The notes: generated from the letters alone by a model not told the origin. A DNA stretch of 15,357 nt from Marvinbryantia sp. (GCA_016297895.1 JAEDFS010000044.1:1-15357); one strand, 5' to 3'; shown: positions 7,694 through 15,357, counted from the stretch's first letter. Translations and numbers: made by a program.

Positions 7694-8944
7694 CTAACGG
7701 CTGAAAAATTCAATTATTTCTGTATAACCCTCTGACGAAAGCTGGTCTTTCTGGAATTTCTTGTTCTTTTTCATCATATTAATGCTGACGGTATCTCCCT
7801 GCGTTCTTCTCTCTTCCGCCTTTTGGAACACTTCCAGGAGTTTTTCCTTCGGCATTCCTTTTTCAATCAGAAATGCTGTCTTATTTCCTTTTTTCGGCAC
7901 CTGATAATCTTTCTCCAGCAGCAGCATGACGATTCGTTCAAATCCGATGGAGAATCCGCAGGCCGGTGTCTGATTTCCCGTAAACCGTCCGATCATCTCA
8001 TCGTAGCGGCCGCCTCCTCCTACAGAACCGCCGAATCCATCAATGCTGATCTCAAAAATAGGTCCGGTATAATAGGACATTCCGCGAACCAGCGTCGGAT
8101 CAAACACGATCTTAAAATCAGCTGTTTTCACAGCTTCTACGCTTTCGATGATCGTTTCCAGATCCTCTGCCGTCTTCTCATCCAGCACACCCTTTAATGT
8201 TTCTTTCAGGAAACGGACTCCCGCAAGATCCGGAGTCACTTTTTCGAACAGTCCCAGATATTTTTCAATGGCTTCTTTCGCAAAGCCTTCTTTTTCCAGT
8301 TCTTCTTTTACGCCATCCAAACCGATCTTGTCCATCTTATCCAGGATAATAAATACCGTATCATAGCTTTCCGGAGCAAATCCACTGTAGGCTGCCATTG
8401 CCTTCAGGATCTTCCGGTCATTGATACGAATAGTAAAATTCTCAAAATCCAGTTTTCCCACTAAAGTAGATGTAGCAAGGATCAGCTCGATTTCCGCCAG
8501 AATCGTCGGTTCACCCAGAATATCGATGTCACACTGCATGAACTGACGATATCTTCCTCTCTGAGGCCGGTCCGCACGCCAAACATTTCCCATCTGCAGT
8601 GCTTTAAAGGGTGCCGGCAGATCATTTGCATTGTTGGAATAGTATCTGGAAAGCGGAACGGTCAGGTCGTAACGCAGTCCTCCATCTACCAGATCCATCT
8701 CTGTCTGTGCACTTTCCAGCTTTAGCTTTTCTCCGCGTTTTAAAATCTTAAAAATCAGTTTTTCATTTTCACCGCCCTGTTTGCTGGACAAATTCTCTAT
8801 ATGCTCTACACAGGGAGTCTCAATGGATAAAAATCCAAATTTTCCATAGGTCTCTTTGATCAGGGAAATCACATAATCTCTGATCTCCATCTCCCTTGGA
8901 GAAATATCCTTCATGCCGGTTACCGGTTTTTTTTTCAAACTCAT
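7694..8944 (-). CDS. hisS: Histidyl-tRNA synthetase, RYDLTVP (eukaryote/archaea-like) type
   Basis: The 416-residue class II synthetase attaches histidine to tRNA-His. Visible motifs are LRYDLTVPLSRY (90-101), motif 2 VWRADRPQRGRYRQFMQCD (121-139), the histidine motif LVRGMSYYTGPIFEI (285-299), GGGGRYDEM (309-317) and motif 3 ACGFSIGFERI (328-338). Usual bacterial HisRS (for example Bacillus) has RPEGT where this has RYDLT, so it belongs with the eukaryote/archaea/alphaproteobacteria-like branch. The C-terminal anticodon-binding domain looks short (about 60 residues after position 355, usually about 90). ATG 8944 overlaps the upstream HD-GYP stop as ATGA and has a perfect AGGAGG 7 bases upstream. 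A run of nine A bases (plus-strand T 8927-8935) encodes Lys4-6. HisZ is an unlikely alternative because the catalytic motifs are present. Confidence 0.95.
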   Translation of the reverse strand: MSLKKKPVTGMKDISPREMEIRDYVISLIKETYGKFGFLSIETPCVEHIENLSSKQGGENEKLIFKILKRGEKLKLESAQTEMDLVDGGLRYDLTVPLSRYYSNNANDLPAPFKALQMGNVWRADRPQRGRYRQFMQCDIDILGEPTILAEIELILATSTLVGKLDFENFTIRINDRKILKAMAAYSGFAPESYDTVFIILDKMDKIGLDGVKEELEKEGFAKEAIEKYLGLFEKVTPDLAGVRFLKETLKGVLDEKTAEDLETIIESVEAVKTADFKIVFDPTLVRGMSYYTGPIFEISIDGFGGSVGGGGRYDEMIGRFTGNQTPACGFSIGFERIVMLLLEKDYQVPKKGNKTAFLIEKGMPKEKLLEVFQKAEERRTQGDTVSINMMKKNKKFQKDQLSSEGYTEIIEFFSR

Positions 8945-9603
8945 TCTTTATCCTCCTCTATTCTCCTTAAATCCCGGAATTCCTCCAGTCCCATCAGATC
9001 TTCTACATTCAGTTTCTGATCATCCAGAATCTCCCGGATGTCATCGGAATTGACTACCTGAAGAAATGCCAGAAATACCTTCATATCAAAATTTTTTACT
9101 TCTGCGATCATCAGCTCCACTGCCGTTTTCATATCAAAGGCCTTTCGATAGGACCTGTTTGCCGTCAAAGCCGCAAACACATCACAGACCCTCAGAATCC
9201 TGGCTCCCAAGGGAATCTCTTCGCCGGTTTTATTGGCAGGATAACCGCTTCCGTCATAGTTTTCATGATGATACAACACCCATTCTGTCAGCTGGTGCGA
9301 ATAGCCCTTTTCATTTAAAATAGCATAACTGAGAGCCGGATGCGTTCGTACATAGCGCATCTCCTCCACGCGCAGCGTATTTTCCGGAGCATGTTTTACG
9401 GTATGCACATATTTGGCCATTTCCAGTTTTCCAATGTCATGCAGGAACCCTGCAACAGCCAGATTATAACACATATCCTCAGAAAGGGACAATTTTTTTC
9501 CCACTCTCCACGCCAGATTACTGACACACATTCCATGAGTGATCTCTCTTGCCACATCTAATTGTATAATATGATACTTTTTTACTGATTTATTATCTTC
9601 CAT
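8941..9603 (-). CDS. HD-GYP domain protein, probable cyclic-di-GMP phosphodiesterase
   Basis: This 220-residue soluble protein is almost only an HD-GYP domain. Seen motifs are His23, HDIGK (55-59), THP with His88, HHENYDGSGYP (112-122), GEEIPLGARIL (127-137) and CDVFAALTANRSYR (140-153) with Asp141. All expected metal ligands are present, so hydrolysis of c-di-GMP to pGpG or GMP is likely by family knowledge. The usual DVxDAL reads DVFAAL here, so one acidic residue is replaced by Ala. There is no receiver or PAS domain to carry a signal. ATG 9603 has no good ribosome binding site at normal distance; GGAG is about 17 bases upstream, hinting at weak translation. It starts 31 bases after hemZ and its stop overlaps the hisS start by ATGA. 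Other HD hydrolase activity is possible. Confidence 0.88.
   Translation of the reverse strand: MEDNKSVKKYHIIQLDVAREITHGMCVSNLAWRVGKKLSLSEDMCYNLAVAGFLHDIGKLEMAKYVHTVKHAPENTLRVEEMRYVRTHPALSYAILNEKGYSHQLTEWVLYHHENYDGSGYPANKTGEEIPLGARILRVCDVFAALTANRSYRKAFDMKTAVELMIAEVKNFDMKVFLAFLQVVNSDDIREILDDQKLNVEDLMGLEEFRDLRRIEEDKE
8952..8957 (-). promoter_or_regulatory. Perfect Shine-Dalgarno for hisS, inside the HD-GYP gene
   Basis: AGGAGG on the minus strand, 7 bases before the hisS ATG, lies within the last codons of the HD-GYP gene (EED-K-E). With the ATGA stop/start overlap it suggests that hisS translation is coupled to the upstream gene but can also initiate strongly alone. Confidence 0.8.
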
Positions 9604-9634
9604 ATCTATAACAGATCCATCTCCAAGATTCTAT

Positions 9635-11077
9635 CTAGCAAATATGTTTCCGTGCGATCATCTCATCGATTCTCTCTATATAACCGCGGATATCCTTGAC
9701 ATTCTCCGTTCTCTCAATATGATCACCCCGGACGATCTTTGTCGTTGCTCCCGCTCCAAGCGCCAGAATACTTTGTTTCTCTTCCATAATAAGAATGTTG
9801 TAAATACCTGCCGCATCCGGTTTGGCATAACCCACATTCTCAAAATTTCCTGCCATATTTTTCTGACGATACAGATAATAAGGTGCATGCCCTGCCTGAT
9901 ATGCCATACGGGCTGTCATATCCATGATCTCACAGTTGTTGGTAAAGGTCATTTCCTTATACTGATCCCTGAACATATTCAGCCTTGCAGCCCGTTTTAC
10001 CGCAAGAGAATGGACCGTAATGCTGTCCGGATCCAGGGCAGTTACTTCTTTCATAGTATGCTCCACCTGGGCATATTCTTCTCCCGGAAGACCAACGATC
10101 AAATCCATATTGATATTGGTAAAGCCCATCTCCCGGGCCAGATGAAATGCCTCTACTGTCTGCGCCACGGTATGTCTTCGTCCGATGATCTCCAACGTCT
10201 TATCATTCATGGTCTGGGGATTGATGGAAATTCTGCTGATCCCATGATTTTTCAATACCTGGAGTTTTTCTCCTGTAATGCTGTCAGGTCTTCCTGCTTC
10301 CACCGTAAATTCCAGGAGATGACTGTAATCAAAGCACTCTTCCATTTTTGTCAGAAGCCGATCCAGCTGACCCGGTTCCAATGTGGTAGGTGTTCCGCCT
10401 CCGATATAAACTGTATTTAATTCCCGGCCTGCATAGATCCTGGAACAGGCCTCAATCTCCCTGCACAGGGCATCCAGATAGGCATCGACCCGATCTTTCC
10501 AGACCGACAGAGGACTGGAACTAAACGAGCAATAAAGACAAATACTTGGACAAAAGGGGATCCCCACATACAGACTATACCCATTCTGATAATTGATATC
10601 CTTTAAAATATGACGTTCCCGGTTGGCAATCATAATCGCAAGAGCTGTCTTTTCCTTGCTGGTATAGTAGGTGTTTCGCATATACTCTGCAATCTCCGTA
10701 TTCTTCCATCCCGCTTCAAGAAGTGCCATAGGTATCTTGGTAGGACGGATGCCGGTAAGATTGCCCCAGGGAAGATCCTGCCCGGTAACCTCTCTCAGCA
10801 TCTCATACAGAATGCTCTTCACCACATTTTTTGTCTGTTTCCGGTCTTTTTCATATTCTGCCGGACGACTGTCCGATGACAGAATCTTGCCCTCGGCATC
10901 CTTTAAGACCATTTCGACTCTGTCCGGAAAATATCCTACTTCCAGTATTTTTTCATATTCCTGAGTAAAAGTTTCCCCTTTCTGATACACAGCAACATCC
11001 ACTCCCGGATAAAATGCTCGGATCAGGGAATGGATATCATATTCAAAATTTCTCTTATTCAGCTGTACTGCAATCAT
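9635..11077 (-). CDS. hemZ: Coproporphyrinogen III oxidase-like radical SAM protein HemZ
   Basis: The 480-residue product belongs to the HemN/HemZ radical SAM family, which acts on coproporphyrinogen III or related tetrapyrroles without oxygen. The cluster motif PFCPSICLYCSF gives the CX3CX2C triad (Cys176, Cys180, Cys183). YIGGGTPT, TVEAGRPDSIT and RISINPQTMNDKTLEIIGR are typical conserved stretches. An N-terminal region of about 165 residues precedes the radical SAM core, as in HemZ, and includes WGNLTGIRPTKI, a hallmark of that subfamily. Oxidation of coproporphyrinogen by HemZ itself is not certain, since the family is heterogeneous and many clostridia lack a full heme pathway. I chose ATG 11077 because AGGTGG lies 5 bases before it; the in-frame GTG at 11086 overlaps this sequence. 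It starts 12 bases after the MBL gene stop. Confidence 0.93.
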   Translation of the reverse strand: MIAVQLNKRNFEYDIHSLIRAFYPGVDVAVYQKGETFTQEYEKILEVGYFPDRVEMVLKDAEGKILSSDSRPAEYEKDRKQTKNVVKSILYEMLREVTGQDLPWGNLTGIRPTKIPMALLEAGWKNTEIAEYMRNTYYTSKEKTALAIMIANRERHILKDINYQNGYSLYVGIPFCPSICLYCSFSSSPLSVWKDRVDAYLDALCREIEACSRIYAGRELNTVYIGGGTPTTLEPGQLDRLLTKMEECFDYSHLLEFTVEAGRPDSITGEKLQVLKNHGISRISINPQTMNDKTLEIIGRRHTVAQTVEAFHLAREMGFTNINMDLIVGLPGEEYAQVEHTMKEVTALDPDSITVHSLAVKRAARLNMFRDQYKEMTFTNNCEIMDMTARMAYQAGHAPYYLYRQKNMAGNFENVGYAKPDAAGIYNILIMEEKQSILALGAGATTKIVRGDHIERTENVKDIRGYIERIDEMIARKHIC

Positions 11078-11089
11078 TTGTTCCACCTG

Positions 11090-11719
11090 CTACACATACG
11101 GATTATACTGTTTTTCATGAGCAACGCTGGTCGCTTCCTCATGTCCCGGATAAATAGCCGTATCTTCCGGAAGCTTCTGAAGGATCGCTTTTACAGATCT
11201 CACCAGTTCTCCATGATTTCCGGTAGGCAGATCCGTCCGGCCGATGCTCTCGCAGAAAATGGTATCTCCGGAAAACAGAGTTTTTTCCTCCTGCAGATAA
11301 TAGCAGGCACCGCCTTTTGTATGTCCCGGTGTATGGAAGGCCTGAACCGTAAATCCGGCAAGTTCAAATATTTCACCGTCTCCAAGAAGACGGTCGCCTT
11401 TTACCGTAAATGCAGTTCCCCAATTGGCTGACAGATTCAGTCTGGAATCATTTAAAACCACATTTTCCGCTTCCATCACATAGACCGGAACCTGAAATTC
11501 CTTTTTCAGTTCCGACACGCCGCCGATATGATCAAAATGTCCGTGGGTCAGAAGAATTCCTTTTAACTCCACTTTTTCCTGTTTCACCCAGGACGCCAGC
11601 ATATCTCCTCTGTCTGCCGGATCCACCAGGAATCCTTCCCTTGTCTCTTCGTTGACTGCGAGATACACATTAGTCGATACCATCCCAAGTACCCGGTGCA
11701 ATATCTTCAGCTTTCCCAT
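11090..11719 (-). CDS. MBL-fold metallo-hydrolase, glyoxalase II-like
   Basis: This 209-residue protein has the full metallo-beta-lactamase metal-binding set: THGHFDHIGG (His59, His61, Asp63, His64), HTPGHTKGG (His133), FSGDTIF (Asp152) and YPGHEEAT (His193). Length and the ESIGRTDLPTG segment match the short YcbL/YqgX-type hydroxyacylglutathione-hydrolase-like group, which lacks the C-terminal helical glutathione domain. Cytoplasmic thioester hydrolysis is likely; the substrate is unknown. ATG 11719 is set by AGGAGG 5 bases upstream; the ribosome binding site directly overlaps the rel stop codon TAA. An earlier in-frame start at 11785 lies inside the rel gene and is unsupported. It is cotranscribed with rel and hemZ, an arrangement I recall as common in Clostridia. 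Confidence 0.93.
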   Translation of the reverse strand: MGKLKILHRVLGMVSTNVYLAVNEETREGFLVDPADRGDMLASWVKQEKVELKGILLTHGHFDHIGGVSELKKEFQVPVYVMEAENVVLNDSRLNLSANWGTAFTVKGDRLLGDGEIFELAGFTVQAFHTPGHTKGGACYYLQEEKTLFSGDTIFCESIGRTDLPTGNHGELVRSVKAILQKLPEDTAIYPGHEEATSVAHEKQYNPYV

Positions 11720-11729
11720 GTTTTCCTCC

Positions 11730-14051
11730 TTAACCGGTGGTACGTTCAATATCCAGTATACTCTCCACCTGTCTGATCTTGGCAATCAGGGAATCCAGTT
11801 CTCCTCTGCTTTCCACTTCAAAAGACATGGAGATCGTCGCTGTTCCCTGCTTGCTCGTTCTTGAATTCACTCCCAGCACATCAATTTTTCTTTCCGTAAA
11901 TATTTTGGTAATATCAACCAGAAGGCCTGTTCTGTTGTTGCCGAAGATCTTGATCTCCGCCGGGAATCTTCCGGAAACATCGCTGGCACCTGCCTGCCAC
12001 TCCGCCTCGATCAGGCGAATCCGATCCTCGCCGGGAAGATGGATCATATTGACACAATCTGTCCGATGTATGGTCACTCCGCGGCCTCTGGTCACAAATC
12101 CCACGATCTCATCTCCGGGAACGGGACTGCAGCATTTTGCAAAACGCACTGCTACATCATCGATTCCTTTTACAACGATTCCGCTCTTATTCTTTTTCTG
12201 GGATGTCCGGTCTCTGCTGCCTGCTGCCGCCGAAGAAGCCTCTATTGCCTCCAGAACCTGTGCATCCGTCATTTCCTTCTGATTCTTCTTCTTGTATTCC
12301 TCCAGAAGACGGTTCACCACCTGTCCTTCCTTCAGTCCGCCGTGACCGATCGCTGCCAGAACAGAATCCCAGTCACGGAATCCATACTTCACCATCACGG
12401 TCTGCAGGAACTCAGGCTTTGTAATGTCTCCCTGAACGATTCCTTTTGCCCTGCAGTAGGCTGAGAACATATCTCTTCCCCTGACAATATTATCTTCCTT
12501 CAGCTCCTGTTTAAACCACTGATTGATCTTATTCTTTGCCTGGGTACTCTTGACGATCTTCAGCCAGTCACGGCTTGGTCCCTTGGAGTTCTGGGAGGTA
12601 ATGATCTCGATTCGGTCTCCGTTCTGGATCACATAGTCAATATTCACCAGCTTGCCGTTTACCCTTGCTCCCACCATTTTATTCCCCACAGCACTGTGTA
12701 CACTGTAGGCGAAATCAATGGGATTGGAGCCTGCCGGAAGATTCTTCACATCTCCTGCCGGAGTGAAGCAATATACATTCTCTGCAAAAAGATCCAGATC
12801 ACTTTTTAACAGATTCATGAATTCCCGGTTATCTGACATATCCCGCTGCCATTCCAGGATCTGACGAAGCCATGTCATCTTTTCCTCTTCCTGGTTGCCT
12901 GCAACGGTCTTTCCATTGGACTGCTCTTTATATTTCCAATGGGCAGCGATACCATATTCTGCTGTCCGGTGCATCTCAAAGGTACGGATCTGAATCTCAA
13001 ATGGCGTTCCGTTTGGTCCGATCAGCGTGGTATGCAAAGACTGGTACATATTGGGCTTGGGCATAGCGATATAATCCTTAAACCTGCCCGGGATCGGTGT
13101 ATACATCTCATGGATCACACCAAGTGCCGCATAGCAGTCCTTTACCGTATCCACAATAATACGAACTGCAAACAGGTCATAGATCTGGTCGATGGTTTTG
13201 TCCTGATTTACCATCTTTTTATAGATACTGAAGAAATGCTTTACCCTTCCATCCACCTGGGCTTTAATTCCTGCCTCTTCAATATGAGCCTTGACCTCAT
13301 CCACGATTCCCTGAACAAATTTCTCCCGTTCTGTTTTCCGCAGTGCAATTTTTTCTACCAGGTCATAATACACATCCGGCTGCAGATATTTCAGCGAAAG
13401 ATCATCCAGTTCCACCTTGATTTTGGAAATACCGAGACGCTGTGCAATCGGCGCATAAATGTCCATGGTCTCTCTTGCCTTTTCCTTCTGCTTTTCCGGC
13501 TTCATATATTTCAATGTACGCATATTATGAAGACGGTCTGCCAGCTTGATCAGGATCACGCGGATATCTTTCGCCATGGCAAGAAACATTTTTCTCAAAT
13601 TCTCCGCCTGCACTTCGACCTTATCTGCCGAATAATTCAACTGTCCCAGTTTGGTGACACCATCCACAAGCTGCGACACATCGGCACCGAATTCCTGCTC
13701 GATCTCTTCGGAGGTCATCACCGTATCCTCTACTACATCATGAAGAAGACCCGCTACGATGGTTTCTTTATCCATCTCCAGATCAGCCAGAATAATTCCC
13801 ACGCAGAGCGGATGAATAATATATGGTTCCCCGGACTTTCTCTTCTGGTCTTTATGTGCTGCATAAGCAATCTTATATGCCTTTTCAATCATGGAAATAT
13901 CATCTGACGGATGATATTTTTTCACACTGGCGATCAATTCTGCGTAAAGCTTATCCGGATCCGTAAAATCTTCCATACTTTTTACCGGGGCTTCCACCTT
14001 TTTAATTGTAGCCAGTTTTTCATTTTCAACCGTTTTTTCTGATTCCTTCAT
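11730..14051 (-). CDS. rel: Bifunctional (p)ppGpp synthetase/hydrolase Rel
   Basis: The 773-residue long-form RSH protein makes and degrades (p)ppGpp in response to starvation and ribosome state. The N-terminal hydrolase domain carries His66, His80, His104-Asp105 (GLLHDVVEDT) and ADRLHNMRTL (171-180), so it looks active. The synthetase domain follows with PGRFKDYIAMPKPNMYQSLH (321-340) and EIQIRTFEMHRTAEYGIAAHW (352-372). RFKD at 323-326 fits bifunctional enzymes. TGS lies at about 425-485 (VYCFTPAGDV), a helical region, a zinc/RIS-type segment FAKCCSPVPGDEIVGFVTRG (637-656), and a C-terminal ACT domain (about 695-770). Length is normal. ATG 14051 has GGTGATC just upstream. It follows apt by 25 bases and its stop overlaps the next ribosome binding site. 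It may be called relA in some annotations. Confidence 0.98.
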   Translation of the reverse strand: MKESEKTVENEKLATIKKVEAPVKSMEDFTDPDKLYAELIASVKKYHPSDDISMIEKAYKIAYAAHKDQKRKSGEPYIIHPLCVGIILADLEMDKETIVAGLLHDVVEDTVMTSEEIEQEFGADVSQLVDGVTKLGQLNYSADKVEVQAENLRKMFLAMAKDIRVILIKLADRLHNMRTLKYMKPEKQKEKARETMDIYAPIAQRLGISKIKVELDDLSLKYLQPDVYYDLVEKIALRKTEREKFVQGIVDEVKAHIEEAGIKAQVDGRVKHFFSIYKKMVNQDKTIDQIYDLFAVRIIVDTVKDCYAALGVIHEMYTPIPGRFKDYIAMPKPNMYQSLHTTLIGPNGTPFEIQIRTFEMHRTAEYGIAAHWKYKEQSNGKTVAGNQEEEKMTWLRQILEWQRDMSDNREFMNLLKSDLDLFAENVYCFTPAGDVKNLPAGSNPIDFAYSVHSAVGNKMVGARVNGKLVNIDYVIQNGDRIEIITSQNSKGPSRDWLKIVKSTQAKNKINQWFKQELKEDNIVRGRDMFSAYCRAKGIVQGDITKPEFLQTVMVKYGFRDWDSVLAAIGHGGLKEGQVVNRLLEEYKKKNQKEMTDAQVLEAIEASSAAAGSRDRTSQKKNKSGIVVKGIDDVAVRFAKCCSPVPGDEIVGFVTRGRGVTIHRTDCVNMIHLPGEDRIRLIEAEWQAGASDVSGRFPAEIKIFGNNRTGLLVDITKIFTERKIDVLGVNSRTSKQGTATISMSFEVESRGELDSLIAKIRQVESILDIERTTG

Positions 14052-14076
14052 CTGATCACCGTCTTACCCTGAGATT

Positions 14077-14604
14077 TTATTTGCCTTCAAAACAAATGAC
14101 GGATTCCACATCGTAATCCTTCAGTTTTTCCCGTCCATTCAAGCCGGCCAGTTCAATAAGAAAAACATTCTTTACCACTTTGCCGCCCAGTTCCTCCACC
14201 AGCTTGTTGCAGGCTTCCAGGGTTCCTCCGGTAGCCAGAAGGTCATCAATGATCACTACTCTCTGTCCCGGTCTGACGGCATCCCTGTGCATCTCGATCT
14301 CTGATGTACCATACTCCAGGGCATATTCTCTGGAAACAGTTTCTCTTGGAAGCTTGCCCTTCTTCCTGATCAGAACAAAGGGTTTATGCAGATTATATGC
14401 GATAGGAGCTCCGAATAAAAAACCTCTGGACTCTGTACCTGCGATCACATCCACCTCATCCGGATCGATCAAAGCCTGCATAGAATCAATGGCAAGCTGA
14501 AATCCGTCCGCATCCTGCAGAACACTGGTAATATCCCTGAAAATAATGCCTGGTTCCGGAAAATCCGGTATACTTACTACATAGTCTTCCATTTTCTTTT
14601 TCAT
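14077..14604 (-). CDS. apt: Adenine phosphoribosyltransferase
   Basis: This 175-residue enzyme converts adenine plus PRPP to AMP in purine salvage. The PRPP-binding loop is VVIIDDLLATGGT (116-128). The flexible loop region RKKGKLPRETVSREYALEYG (80-99), GIIFRDIT (19-26) and AGTESRGFLFGAPIA (55-69) are standard for Apt. Length is typical. ATG 14604 is preceded by GGAGG with a 7-base spacer; a second ATG four codons in is a weaker option. It is the first gene after the promoter at 14659-14687 and precedes rel by 25 bases. By linking adenine salvage and (p)ppGpp metabolism it fits the common Firmicutes apt-rel order, although recJ, often upstream, is absent here. Confidence 0.97.
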   Translation of the reverse strand: MKKKMEDYVVSIPDFPEPGIIFRDITSVLQDADGFQLAIDSMQALIDPDEVDVIAGTESRGFLFGAPIAYNLHKPFVLIRKKGKLPRETVSREYALEYGTSEIEMHRDAVRPGQRVVIIDDLLATGGTLEACNKLVEELGGKVVKNVFLIELAGLNGREKLKDYDVESVICFEGK

Positions 14605-14658
14605 CTTAGGTCCTCCACATACAGTCTGATCATAACTATATTTTGAAACATATTTTTT

Positions 14659-14687
14659 AGTATAGCATTATTCACTGTATTTATCAA
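14659..14687 (-). promoter_or_regulatory. Sigma-A-like promoter of the apt-rel-...-aspS operon
   Basis: On the minus strand, -35 TTGATA (14682-14687) and -10 TATACT (14659-14664) are separated by exactly 17 bases. Transcription would start near 14652, giving a leader of about 48 bases before apt. The -35 contains the stop codon (14684-14686) of the upstream PAS-like gene. I see no terminator hairpin between them, so readthrough from upstream is possible. This is the only clear promoter found for the seven-gene run. Confidence 0.85.
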
Positions 14688-15357
14688 ATGTTAATATTCG
14701 TTTCTTCTCTTTCCGCAATGGATTGTTCTTTTTCTTTTTTCATCAGTTCATCCACGCTTCGAATCGCACAGATGATCCTGGATCCGCCTTTCTCCCCTAC
14801 TTTCACAAATCGAAGCTGCGCATGATCCATCACGCCTTCAACCACCCGTCGAAAATTCAGATCATACACCCGGCTTGTTCTCAGACACTCCATGACATGC
14901 TCCAGCCGCACCTTGCGAAGGAATGTTTCCCTGTCCTCCGGATGAATTGCCACACCGGCATAGATCCTGAAAATCTCATTATAATCATCTGCCATATCCG
15001 TTTTACTGGTAATCGAAGTAAACCGGCCGTTGCTGGAAAGCTTCGTGATTTTCTGCTCTTTAAAGTCTACTTTATAAATAGAAGAGAATTCACTGCTCAG
15101 AGCTTCGATCACCTCCAGCTGACTCTGCATCTGCAGTTCCTGCATTCGTTTCCGCTCATACTTTTCGGAAATATCCTTTATTACGATCAGTGCAAATACA
15201 TTTCCGGACACTCCATCTCTGGTGAGTATATAATTCTTCCTCATCCGGATGCATATTCCATCCTGATTTCTTGCGTCATATTCGATAAGCGTCTCCAGTT
15301 TTCCCTTTTCAAAACAGGAGATCAGATATTCGGCATCATTTTTCTCAAAAAACTGTG
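14684..15357 (-). CDS. C-terminal part of a PAS-like sensory protein, 5' end outside the window
   Basis: The frame stays open from the stop at 14684 to the right edge, about 223 codons, so the N-terminus is missing. A Met at 15244 could start translation, but the sequence before it (IEYDARNQDGICIRMRKNYI) continues a PAS fold, so I extend to the edge. FALIVIKDISEKYERKRMQ closes the first PAS-like unit. A second PAS-like unit follows (IEALSSEFSSIYKVDF, VAIHPEDRETFLRKV, VYDLNFRRVVEGVMDHAQLR, ICAIRSVDELMKKEKEQ). The protein ends 20 residues later with no output domain. Such PAS segments are common in Lachnospiraceae diguanylate cyclases, where GGDEF normally follows. The output domain here could lie N-terminal or be absent. 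Its role and ligand are unknown. Confidence 0.75.
   Translation of the reverse strand, partial: QFFEKNDAEYLISCFEKGKLETLIEYDARNQDGICIRMRKNYILTRDGVSGNVFALIVIKDISEKYERKRMQELQMQSQLEVIEALSSEFSSIYKVDFKEQKITKLSSNGRFTSITSKTDMADDYNEIFRIYAGVAIHPEDRETFLRKVRLEHVMECLRTSRVYDLNFRRVVEGVMDHAQLRFVKVGEKGGSRIICAIRSVDELMKKEKEQSIAEREETNINI

Noticed and set aside
8941..8944. Frameshift or fusion between the HD-GYP gene and hisS
   Set aside because: The ATGA overlap with a perfect Shine-Dalgarno and two complete proteins is ordinary translational coupling.
9644..10420. 258-codon plus-strand open frame
   Set aside because: Antisense to hemZ; no promoter or ribosome binding site.
12939..13907. 322-codon plus-strand open frame
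   Set aside because: It lies wholly inside rel on the opposite strand; rel has all family motifs, and the antisense protein resembles nothing.

Overview
The window reads as chromosomal DNA of a Gram-positive, mid-GC Clostridia member, most likely a Lachnospiraceae-type gut bacterium. The basis is protein style (HemZ, a bifunctional Rel, an HD-GYP protein, MacB-type ABC export genes), strong AGGAGG-type ribosome binding sites, and the gene order apt-rel-MBL-hemZ-(HD-GYP)-hisS-aspS, which matches the order I recall for Clostridia. I cannot name a species. Nearly everything is on the minus strand; one gene is on the plus strand. No tRNA, rRNA, CRISPR array, insertion sequence or phage gene was seen, and no gene-free stretch exceeds about 200 bases.

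Region 1 (1-4528, minus strand) is an ABC export cassette in transcription order: a MacA-like membrane fusion protein with an acidic C-terminal tail, a MacB/LolD-type ATPase, and a second, much larger membrane fusion-like protein that runs off the left edge. The large protein has long Glu/Thr/Ser/Gln-rich segments and tandem DNA repeats. A permease is not in view and would be expected beyond the left edge. Region 2 (4529-5860) holds a divergent promoter region, a plus-strand lipoprotein gene with an internally duplicated domain, and a strong, probably bidirectional terminator.

Region 3 (5876-14687, minus strand) is a compact probable operon with its own sigma-A-like promoter: apt (adenine salvage), rel ((p)ppGpp synthetase/hydrolase), an MBL-fold hydrolase, hemZ (radical SAM, heme-related), an HD-GYP protein (probable cyclic-di-GMP phosphodiesterase), hisS and aspS. 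Gaps are 10 to 31 bases, or an ATGA overlap for HD-GYP/hisS. The unit links purine salvage, the stringent response, c-di-GMP turnover and tRNA charging. HisRS is of the RYDLTVP (eukaryote/archaea-like) type rather than the usual bacterial RPEGT type. Region 4 (14684-15357, minus strand) is the 3' end of a PAS-like sensory protein whose stop codon lies inside the -35 box of the apt promoter.

The most interesting points are the large repeat-bearing second adaptor (no obvious named family for its middle), the duplicated lipoprotein facing the exporter, and the HD-GYP gene translationally coupled to an unusual hisS inside the rel operon. I do not see a clearly new defence or mobile system here.
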